Origin: Bacteriovoracaceae bacterium
GTDB lineage: Bacteria > Bdellovibrionota > UBA1018
Reading direction: 5' to 3'
Assembly: GCA_947446835.1 (NCBI GenBank)
Contig: CANFHS010000006.1
Coordinates: 1 to 21,468 of the forward strand
Length of the DNA: 21,468 nt
Part shown: piece after piece, positions 6,652 through 14,135 of the stretch
How the letters are laid out: each line of letters opens with the position of its first letter
Numbering within the stretch: the stretch's first letter is position 1
Translations under genes and position numbers: made by a program
Notes under the pieces: generated by a model
The model's input: only the letters and a program-made list of their open reading frames with translations
Database searches by the model: none
What the model was told of the DNA's origin: nothing

Positions 6652-7474
6652 CCGCAAAGCCTCCTGGTCCCCGCACGCTGGGCTGGGTGAAGTTCGGGTC
6701 CGTCAGCCACCACCGGATCCGGATCAGTCGCGAGGCGATCTTCCGCGACAGGGCGTCCTCGCGCTTTCCGAAGGTCTTGCCGGCCACCGGCGAAAATCCG
6801 TCCTCCACTCCCAGCTCGGCCACCAGGTAATAGAGATCGCGCGTATCGCCCGGCAGGGGCGACCTGCGTCCGGCGCTCAGGCTCAGGTTGAAGGCTCCGA
6901 TCCAGGCCCGGAGCAGATGATCCAGGTCGATCTGCCCCAGGATCATGGCCAGGAAGACCACCCAGCTGGAACGGCACAGGGCGCGTTCGAAAACGGCGGG
7001 ACCCTGTTCGCGGGCCTCCGCAAGAAGCTCAGCCGGCAGCGAACCGAACAGGCCTTCGACCAGCGCCACCACGAAGAACGATTCGACAATTCCGGTACCG
7101 CTCCAGAGCGGACCCACCATGCGCAGCACGGCATCCGAATACTCGTAGGGCGCGGGCGGCAGGATGGCGATGCCGGGCGGCTCACCCAGCGAGTCCCACA
7201 TCATCAGGCCCAGCACCCGGCGGCCCACCTCGCGGAAACGCAGGGAAAGGTCGACCGAAGGGCCAGTGAACAGGCTCTGGTAAGGCGCCAGGCGGGAGAG
7301 CTCCTCGGGCGAAAAGAAATCCATCGGCGCTTTAACGGCCAGGAATTTCTCGTTCCGGGGAAGATGAACGTACACGGGCGCCCACATCAGGACATGGGGC
7401 TTCATGTCCTCGATGGGACAAACGCGCAGTTCGGAGGCCGAGGTCACCGGCCATTTCCTGGTCTTGAATTCCAT
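6641..7474 (-). CDS. Conserved-looking protein of unknown function, first gene of a two-gene operon
   Basis: The ATG at 7474 gives 277 residues, beginning MEFKTRKWPVTSASELRVCP. No strong ribosome binding site is visible. There is no signal peptide. The middle of the protein contains hydrophobic helices (IVESFFVVALVEGLFGSL, SSWVVFLAMILGQIDLDHLL) that look like the core of a helical soluble domain, though weak membrane association cannot be excluded. The C-terminal part is basic (GKREDALSRKIASRLIRIRWW) and ends in a Gly/Pro-rich stretch. The start of the coiled-coil gene overlaps its last 11 bases, so the two products are probably made together and may interact. No known domain was recognised. 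Confidence 0.78.
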   Translation of the reverse strand: MEFKTRKWPVTSASELRVCPIEDMKPHVLMWAPVYVHLPRNEKFLAVKAPMDFFSPEELSRLAPYQSLFTGPSVDLSLRFREVGRRVLGLMMWDSLGEPPGIAILPPAPYEYSDAVLRMVGPLWSGTGIVESFFVVALVEGLFGSLPAELLAEAREQGPAVFERALCRSSWVVFLAMILGQIDLDHLLRAWIGAFNLSLSAGRRSPLPGDTRDLYYLVAELGVEDGFSPVAGKTFGKREDALSRKIASRLIRIRWWLTDPNFTQPSVRGPGGFADAA

Positions 7475-7520
7475 GGTCGATTCACACGGGGGTCATTTCC
7501 CCTCACCGTCTGATCGGCGA

Positions 7521-7546
7521 AATTCCAGGCAAATATTAATTCCAGG
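7521..7546. repeat. Pair of 9-bp direct repeats in a promoter region
   Basis: AATTCCAGG occurs at 7521-7529 and again at 7538-7546, a period of 17 bases. The intervening A/T-rich stretch contains TAATAT on the minus strand, a possible -10 box. The pair lies about 50-70 bases upstream of the start at 7474, where a regulator of the two-gene unknown operon would bind. The rest of the gap 7475-7588 shows nothing else I can support. Confidence 0.4.
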
Positions 7547-7588
7547 ACGCTTCTTCGCAGGAACCGTCAAGCTCCCGACGAAATGACC

Positions 7589-8584
7589 TCAGCGGGCGTA
7601 ATGACAGGCCGCGTCGTGCGGCTTGTGCTGCCCCAGACCCCGCAGCTCTGGCCGCTCCGTCTTGCAGTTGTCCTGCGCCACCGGGCAGCGGGGATGGAAA
7701 TAGCAGCCCGTGGGCGGATGGATGGGCGAAGGCACGTCCCCACGCAGCACCACGCGCTCCTTCTTGTAGTCCGGATCCGGCAGCGGAATCGCCGAAAGCA
7801 GCGCCCGCGTGTAGGGGTGCTTGGGGTCCTGGTAAAGCTCCTCGGCATCGGCCATCTCGGCCACCTTGCCCAGGTACATGACCGCCACCCGGCTCGAAAT
7901 ATGCTCCACCACCTTCAGGTCGTGGGCGATGAACAGGTAGGTCAGCCCGAGCTCCTTCTGCAGGTCCTGCATCAGGTTCACGATCTGCGCCTGGATGGAC
8001 ACGTCGAGAGCCGAAACCGGCTCGTCGCAGACGATGAACTCGGGATTCACCGCCAGGGCGCGGGCGATGCAGATCCTCTGGCGCTGGCCGCCCGAAAATT
8101 CGTGCGGGTAGCGCTGGATGGCCTCACGGCGCAGGCCGCACAGGTCCAGCAGCTCGAAGATCCGCTTGCGACGCTCCTGGCGGGAGCTGCCGATCCCGTG
8201 GATCTCGAGCGGTTCGGCCAGGATGTCCTCCACGGTCATGCGCGGGTTCAAGGAGGCGTAAGGATCCTGGAAGATGATCTGCATGTTGCGCCGGAGCTTG
8301 CGCATCTCGCCCACCGGCAGCTTCGTGATGTCCTGGCCCTTGAAGAAAACCTGGCCCGAAGTGGGCTCGATCAGGCGCAGGATGCAACGACCCAGGGTCG
8401 ATTTGCCGCAACCCGACTCACCCACCAGGCCCAGGGTCTCGCCACGGCGGATGTCGAAGGACACGTCCGAAACGGCCTTCACGCTCGCCACTTCCCGCGA
8501 AAGCAGGCCCCCTTTGATGGGGAAGGTCTTCACCAGGTTCCGGACGGAGAGCAGGACTTCGTCGTTCCGATTCGCTTCAGCCAT
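7589..8584 (-). CDS. Peptide-type ABC importer ATPase, DppF/OppF family
   Basis: A 331-residue cytoplasmic ATPase that powers uptake through the two permeases upstream. It shows Walker A GESGCGKST at 55-63, the Q-loop glutamine at about 106, the signature FSGGQRQ at 163-169, Walker B ending in Asp187-Glu188, and the H-loop His221. The C-terminal extension typical of peptide importers (HPYTRALLSAIP) follows. It then carries cysteines 294, 300 and 307 in a CX5CX6C pattern plus Cys327; recent Dpp structures show that such cysteines can hold a [4Fe-4S] cluster. The ribosome binding site AGGTGA overlaps the stop of the preceding ATPase gene, with eight bases between the genes. It is the last gene of the five-gene operon. 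Substrate specificity (dipeptide, oligopeptide, nickel or other) cannot be told from this subunit. Confidence 0.93.
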   Translation of the reverse strand: MAEANRNDEVLLSVRNLVKTFPIKGGLLSREVASVKAVSDVSFDIRRGETLGLVGESGCGKSTLGRCILRLIEPTSGQVFFKGQDITKLPVGEMRKLRRNMQIIFQDPYASLNPRMTVEDILAEPLEIHGIGSSRQERRKRIFELLDLCGLRREAIQRYPHEFSGGQRQRICIARALAVNPEFIVCDEPVSALDVSIQAQIVNLMQDLQKELGLTYLFIAHDLKVVEHISSRVAVMYLGKVAEMADAEELYQDPKHPYTRALLSAIPLPDPDYKKERVVLRGDVPSPIHPPTGCYFHPRCPVAQDNCKTERPELRGLGQHKPHDAACHYAR

Positions 8585-8592
8585 GAATCACC

Positions 8593-9603
<1,011 letters not shown>

Positions 9604-9613
9604 TCGATCCACC

Positions 9614-10546
9614 TTATTTGATTTTGGGATCCAGCGCGTCCCGCAACGCGTCGCCCACGATATTGAAGGCCAGCACCACGAAGAACATGGCCACGGTCGC
9701 ACCGGCCAGCTGCCACCATACCCCGCGGGCCAGCTCCAGCTTGGCGTCGTCGATCATCACGCCCCAGGAAGGCTGCCCCTGCACGCCCAGGCCCAGGAAC
9801 GACAGGATCACCTCGGCCTTGATGGCCCCCATGAACTGCATCGACAGGTTGATGATCACGAAGTGCGAAACGTTCGGCAGGATGTGCTTGAAGATCCGCG
9901 ACCCGTGGCTTGCGCCCAGCGAGCTGGCGGCGACCACGTAATCGCGGCTCTTGTGCTTGATGAACTCGCCCCGGATCACGCGGCAAAGGCCGATCCAGGA
10001 GGTCACACCCAGCGCCACGTAGATGGCGCCCATGCCCTTGCCCATCACGAAGGTGATGGCGATCAGGAGCATGATGTTCGGGATGGACGAAAGCGTCGTG
10101 TAGAACCAGACGATCGCCTCGTCGATCCAGCCGCCGAAATAGCCGGCCAGCGCACCCAGCGTGACCCCGATCGGGATCGCGATCAGCGAAGCCACAAGCC
10201 CCACGCTCATGGCGATGCGGGTGCCGTGGATGACCTTGTAGAACACGCTCCGGCCGAAGATGTCGGTACCGAAGCTGTGCGCCAGGCTCTGCAGCGAAGG
10301 CGGGTCATAGGCCCCGCCGATCACCGTGTCCCAGGGCGACGCGATCAGCTCGAAACGCGCCAGGATGGCGATGACCGCGTAAAACGCGATCACGGCCAGG
10401 CAGGCCACCGCCATGCGGTCCTTGCGGAACCGCCGGACGGCGTCGGCCCAGAGGCTCCGCCCCTTGGGCTCGTTCTTCGCGACTCCCGACTCCACCGGAC
10501 TTGTTGCCAGGACTGCCATGCCACCGCCCGCCTCGCCGCTCGTCAT
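9614..10546 (-). CDS. Peptide-type ABC importer permease, DppC/OppC family
   Basis: 310 residues. A hydrophilic N-terminal tail of about 40 residues precedes the first membrane helix (AVACLAVIAFYAVIAIL), as is usual for DppC/OppC proteins. A periplasmic segment with HSFGTDIFGRSVFYKVIHGTR, highly characteristic of this family, comes next. Further helices follow, and the cytoplasmic EAA loop that contacts the ATPases reads DYVVAASSLGASHGSRIFKHILPN. The end is the typical GDALRDALDPKIK. Its start overlaps the stop of the DppB-type gene by four bases (ATGA), giving translational coupling and a fixed subunit ratio. It forms the inner-membrane channel with that partner. Confidence 0.93.
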   Translation of the reverse strand: MTSGEAGGGMAVLATSPVESGVAKNEPKGRSLWADAVRRFRKDRMAVACLAVIAFYAVIAILARFELIASPWDTVIGGAYDPPSLQSLAHSFGTDIFGRSVFYKVIHGTRIAMSVGLVASLIAIPIGVTLGALAGYFGGWIDEAIVWFYTTLSSIPNIMLLIAITFVMGKGMGAIYVALGVTSWIGLCRVIRGEFIKHKSRDYVVAASSLGASHGSRIFKHILPNVSHFVIINLSMQFMGAIKAEVILSFLGLGVQGQPSWGVMIDDAKLELARGVWWQLAGATVAMFFVVLAFNIVGDALRDALDPKIK

Positions 10547-11478
10547 TTCAAGCTCACCCTCGGATCCACCAGCGTGTAGACCACGTCCGTCGCCAGGTTC
10601 CCGAAGATCATCAGGAGCGAGGTCAGCGTCGTCATCGCCTTCAGCACGGGAAGGTCGCTGTTATGGACCGCATCAATGGTGATCGAACCCAGGCCCGGGA
10701 TTCCGAAGAACCCTTCCAGCAGGAAGGCCCCCAGCACGAGCAGCGGGATTTCGAGCACCACGTTGGTCACGATCGGCACCATGCTGTTCTTGAGCACGTG
10801 CTTGAAGAACACCACCTTCTCGGCCAGGCCCTTGGCCCGGGCCGTCCGCACGTAATCCTGGCCGGTCTCCTCGAGGATCGCCGTGCGGAAGAACCGCACG
10901 TCGTACCCCAGGCTCACCAGCACCCAGATCAGCATCGGCATGGCGATGTACTGCCAACGATCCGAAAAATCGTTGTCCCAGCCCGAAATCGGAAACCACC
11001 CCAGCTGATAGGCCAGGATGTATTGGCCGAACAGGATGAACGCCAGGCTGGGAAGGCTCATGCCCACCACGCAGACCACCACCCCGAGCTTGTCGACCCA
11101 GCGGCCCCGGAAGTAGGACACCACGAGCGCGATCACCACCGCCAGGATCGTCGTCACGAAGAAGGCAGGGATGGCCAGGGTCAGGGACGGGCCAATGCCG
11201 TTGCTGATCATGGCCGAGATCTGCTGCTTGGTGGCGTAGCTGCGGCCAAAATCGAAGGTCACGATCTGGCGAAGGTAGTCCACGAACTGGGTGATCAGCG
11301 GCTGGTCAAAGCCGTACTCGTGCCGGAGCTCCGCCACCTGCTGGGCGGTCGCGTGCTTGCCCAGCATCTGGTAGGTCGGGTCGCCGCCCACCAGGTTGAA
11401 CAGCAGGAAGGTGATGAGCGCCACCCCGAGAACCGTGGGGATCGCCCCGATGATCCGCCTCAAAAGGTAGATGAGCAT
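10543..11478 (-). CDS. Peptide-type ABC importer permease, DppB/OppB family
   Basis: 311 residues starting MLIYLLRRIIGAIPTVLGV, the standard N-terminus of DppB/OppB permeases, where the first membrane helix starts almost at once. Family landmarks are a periplasmic region with YGFDQPLITQFVDYL and FDFGRSY, about six membrane helices, and the EAA loop DYVRTARAKGLAEKVVFFKHVLKN. The C-terminus contains GIPGLGSITIDAV and ends LVDPRVSLK. It lies 14 bases downstream of the binding-protein gene and overlaps the next permease gene by ATGA. No strong ribosome binding site precedes the ATG, so translation may rely partly on the upstream gene. Confidence 0.93.
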   Translation of the reverse strand: MLIYLLRRIIGAIPTVLGVALITFLLFNLVGGDPTYQMLGKHATAQQVAELRHEYGFDQPLITQFVDYLRQIVTFDFGRSYATKQQISAMISNGIGPSLTLAIPAFFVTTILAVVIALVVSYFRGRWVDKLGVVVCVVGMSLPSLAFILFGQYILAYQLGWFPISGWDNDFSDRWQYIAMPMLIWVLVSLGYDVRFFRTAILEETGQDYVRTARAKGLAEKVVFFKHVLKNSMVPIVTNVVLEIPLLVLGAFLLEGFFGIPGLGSITIDAVHNSDLPVLKAMTTLTSLLMIFGNLATDVVYTLVDPRVSLK

Positions 11479-11492
11479 GGTCTTGTGCCCGG

Positions 11493-13262
11493 TTACTTCT
11501 TGAGGGCGGGATCAACCCGCAGGTACTTCGCGATGCCGTGCTGGATGTCGTGGTACTTGTAGTTCTTCAGCCACTTCTGGGTCAGGCCGTAATTCAGGCG
11601 GTGCACGCCCATGATCCAGGGGCAGTCCTCGACCACCATCTGGGCCATCTTCACGTAGAGCGCCGTGCGTTCCGGGCTGTCGGCCAGGGTCAACGACTTC
11701 TCGTAGAGCCTGTCGAACTCGGGGTTCGAGTAGTTCGAGTCGTTCGGGCCGGGCGAGGTGTTCTTCGAATAGAACAGCTGCAGGAAGTTCTCGGCATCCG
11801 GATAATCCGCACCCCAGGCAAAACCCCACATCTGGCCTTTGCGGTTCTTGATGGCAGCCTGGAACTCGGGCCAGGAGTAGGTGTTGAACTTGACCTGCAC
11901 GCCGATGGCCGCCATCTGCTTCTGGAAGTACTCGTTCATCTGGCGCGAGGTCGAGCTCGACACGGTCGCGTAGTCGATGGGAGCAAGCCCCTTGCCGCCC
12001 GGGTAACCGGCCTTGGCCAGCAGCTCCTTGGCTTTCTCGACACTGAACTGCCGGTAAGGCGACTTGAACGCGGGATCGTACCCGGCCAAGCCCGGCGGGA
12101 TCGGCCCCTGGGCCGCGATCGCCCGGTTGTTGTAGAACAGCTCCAGCAACGGCACCGGATCGTAGGCCGTGCTCAGCGCCTGGCGGAGCAGCTTGTTCTT
12201 GCCGATGACCGGATCCGCCATGTTGAAGGTCTCGTGGGTCACGTCCAGGCTGGGCGACCTGTGGAGCTCCACGCCGAGCTTCTTCATCTCGTCGGTCAGC
12301 CCCTGGGTGGGAGTCACGGCCTGGGCGTAGTTGTCCTTCGGGATGGAGGTGGCATCCAGCCCGCCCTTCATGAAGGTCAGCCACTGCGGCTGGGATTCCA
12401 CGTAGATCGTGTAAACCAGCTTGTCGGCAAAAGGCAGTTTCTTGCCGGCATCCGCCAGCAGGCCTTTTTCCTGGTCTCCCGCTTCGCCTTCCGACGGGTA
12501 GGTCTCGTCGCGGTAGGTCGGGTTCTTCGCGAACACCAGCTTCGCGGCCGGGTTGTACTCGGTCAACTTGAAGGGACCGGTGCCCACGGCGTGGTTCAGG
12601 AACTCCTTGCCGTAAGCCTCGACCGCCTCGCGCGGCACGATGCCGGTGAACGGCATGGCCAGGCCATAGATGAACTGGTAGTTCCGCTGCACCAGCTGGA
12701 TCTGGACCGTGTAACGGTCCACGGCCTTCAGGCCCGCCACCGGAGCCGAGTAATCGGTGGTTCCGGCCTTCGTGGAAGCCGCGCGCCAGTCATCCAGGCC
12801 CACGATCTTGCCTTCCAGCACCCACCAGCCCGACGAAACCGTCTTCGGGTCGGCCAGGCGTTTCAGCGAATAGACGATGTCATCAGCCACCAGCTCACGG
12901 CCCTTGCAGCTGCTGGCCTTGAAGCTGGCGTCGTCCTGGAACAGCACGCCCTGCTTGATCTTGATGGTGTAGGTCTTGCCGTCGGCGCTGATCTCGGGAA
13001 GAGCCGCGGCCAGGTTCGGCACGATCTGATAGGGCCGCTTCAGGTAGTGGTACTGGTAAAGGCTCTCGTAAACGAGGTGGACCATGTTGCCCGCGTACAG
13101 GTCATCGGCCTGGGCGGGGTCCATTCCCTTGATCTTCTCGATGAGCGCCAGATGAAGAGTGCCCGGCGGATCATTGCTCTTGCGGGTGCAACCCACCCAG
13201 CTCGAAGCCATAGCAAGCACCACGCACACCGTAGCCCAACGGACTTTCAACAACGGTTTCAT
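11493..13262 (-). CDS. Peptide-type ABC importer substrate-binding lipoprotein (SBP family 5)
   Basis: 589 residues with a lipoprotein-like signal MKPLLKVRWATVCVVLAMASSWVGC; the box WVGC is slightly atypical at -3. The mature protein has the family 5 extracellular binding-protein layout: TLHLALIEKIKGMDPAQADD at the start, a variant of the usual strand leading into a helix; then LVYESLYQYHYLKRP, IVPNLAAALPEISADGKTYT and IKIKQGVLFQDDASFK. Later come DDIVYSLKRLADP, a VGTGPFKLTEYNPAAKLVFAKNP-type segment split across two lobes, and a C-terminal WGFAWGADYPDAENFLQLFY. It captures the substrate in the periplasm and delivers it to the two permeases. As in E. coli opp/dpp operons, the binding-protein gene comes first. 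The ribosome binding site is GAGGGG. The ligand cannot be predicted; peptides are the default assumption. Confidence 0.93.
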   Translation of the reverse strand: MKPLLKVRWATVCVVLAMASSWVGCTRKSNDPPGTLHLALIEKIKGMDPAQADDLYAGNMVHLVYESLYQYHYLKRPYQIVPNLAAALPEISADGKTYTIKIKQGVLFQDDASFKASSCKGRELVADDIVYSLKRLADPKTVSSGWWVLEGKIVGLDDWRAASTKAGTTDYSAPVAGLKAVDRYTVQIQLVQRNYQFIYGLAMPFTGIVPREAVEAYGKEFLNHAVGTGPFKLTEYNPAAKLVFAKNPTYRDETYPSEGEAGDQEKGLLADAGKKLPFADKLVYTIYVESQPQWLTFMKGGLDATSIPKDNYAQAVTPTQGLTDEMKKLGVELHRSPSLDVTHETFNMADPVIGKNKLLRQALSTAYDPVPLLELFYNNRAIAAQGPIPPGLAGYDPAFKSPYRQFSVEKAKELLAKAGYPGGKGLAPIDYATVSSSTSRQMNEYFQKQMAAIGVQVKFNTYSWPEFQAAIKNRKGQMWGFAWGADYPDAENFLQLFYSKNTSPGPNDSNYSNPEFDRLYEKSLTLADSPERTALYVKMAQMVVEDCPWIMGVHRLNYGLTQKWLKNYKYHDIQHGIAKYLRVDPALKK

Positions 13263-13294
13263 CTCGTCGTCCCCTCACACTGAAAGTTGACCAA

Positions 13295-13323
13295 GGCCCG
13301 GAAACGCCAAGGATTCCGGGGCC
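13295..13323 (-). other. Hairpin in the leader of the importer operon
   Basis: On the minus strand, GGCCC-C-GGAA pairs with TTCC-GGGCC around a 10-base loop, a nine-pair stem with one bulged base. It lies between the candidate promoter and the binding-protein start. No T-tract follows, so it does not look like an intrinsic terminator for the upstream lipoprotein gene. It may instead protect or modulate the importer mRNA. Confidence 0.4.
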
Positions 13324-13332
13324 CGGCGCGGC

Positions 13333-13361
13333 AAGCTAACGCACCCCTAACCGCAAGTCAA
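13333..13361 (-). promoter_or_regulatory. Candidate sigma-70 promoter of the importer operon
   Basis: The minus strand reads TTGACT (bases 13361-13356), a 17-base spacer, then TAGCTT (13338-13333). The -35 box matches five of six consensus positions, the -10 box only three. Transcription would start near 13326, about 64 bases before the binding-protein ATG, with the hairpin at 13295-13323 close to the 5' end. The promoter fits an importer operon transcribed separately from the TPR/LolB-like pair. Confidence 0.4.
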
Positions 13362-13372
13362 CGCGCCACCAT

Positions 13373-14080
13373 TCAACGCAGGACCGTGCGGTCGCGCCAC
13401 CGGACTTTCACTTCGCCCGCGGAGGACTTGGCTTCCCACTTCCTGGGACTCTGGGGCAGGTCCTCGGGATCATCGAAGCGGAACTCCACCCGGTGCCCCA
13501 AGGGACCCAGGCGCTCCCAGACCAGGCCCTCGGGCCAGCGGTCACCGGCGTGGTCCCTGAAGCGGTACTCGAAGCGCTCGGCCGCGCCTTGCAAGGAAGG
13601 CCGCGTTTCCAGGACCAGCGCGCCCGACTCATCCACCCGGCGCGAGGCCGTGGACAGCTGCTCGGGCGTGGGACAGGGGATCCGGCCCAGGAACAAATCG
13701 GGCGCCCAGATCAGGGGAATCCCGCCCCAGGATCCCTCGCCACTCTGGCGAACGGCCTTCCGGTCCTTCTTTCCCGGGACCTCGATGTCGTAGCGGTCAG
13801 GGCTGACCGAGATCAGGGCCTCGATCCCCCCCAGAAGATTGGTCACCTCAAGCCGCAGCGTCCGACCGGATTGGGCGTCCACATCGGCCGGGAACTGGCC
13901 AGAAGCCTCGCGGGAGGCCGCCTTCATCCAGACCGACCCCTTGGCCCCGCTCAATCCCGCCCCAGGCGAGCAGGCCCGCTCCAGAAGATGGGCCGGGTCC
14001 GCACGGAACTTTGCCGGAACCGTGGAACAGGCACCCAGGAAACTCGCTGCGACCGTGAGGAGAACAAGGCGTTTCACCAT
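13373..14080 (-). CDS. LolB-like outer-membrane lipoprotein
   Basis: The ATG at 14080 (MVKRLVLLTVAASFLGAC) has AGGGA upstream and gives 235 residues with a canonical LGAC lipobox; an ATG at 14101 would add seven residues before the basic n-region. The mature protein is strand-rich: GSVWMKAASREASGQFPADVDAQ near residues 50-70, LRLEVTNLLGGIEALISVS, then RYDIEVPGKK, IPLIWAPDLFLGRIP, a Leu/Glu-rich strand and FEYRFRD. This pattern resembles the open beta-barrel of LolB, the receptor that inserts lipoproteins in the outer membrane, or the related DUF4292 family. It follows the TPR lipoprotein by 55 bases on the same strand; a TPR gene next to lolB is also known in Pseudomonas. The assignment rests on pattern and context and is moderate. 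Confidence 0.65.
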   Translation of the reverse strand: MVKRLVLLTVAASFLGACSTVPAKFRADPAHLLERACSPGAGLSGAKGSVWMKAASREASGQFPADVDAQSGRTLRLEVTNLLGGIEALISVSPDRYDIEVPGKKDRKAVRQSGEGSWGGIPLIWAPDLFLGRIPCPTPEQLSTASRRVDESGALVLETRPSLQGAAERFEYRFRDHAGDRWPEGLVWERLGPLGHRVEFRFDDPEDLPQSPRKWEAKSSAGEVKVRWRDRTVLR

Positions 14081-14135
14081 GGAAGTCCCTGAGGTTCCCA
14101 CGGGCCGGGCAACACTGACAACCCTGGACTGCAGC

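Noticed and set aside
5329..6690. 453-codon plus-strand open frame opposite the coiled-coil gene
   Set aside because: The minus-strand reading has a strong ribosome binding site and a heptad pattern; the plus reading is compositional noise.
11538..13283. 581-codon plus-strand open frame opposite the importer binding protein
   Set aside because: It is antisense to a certain gene, rich in His/Arg/Leu/Val as expected from codon-mirror reading, and without a family match.
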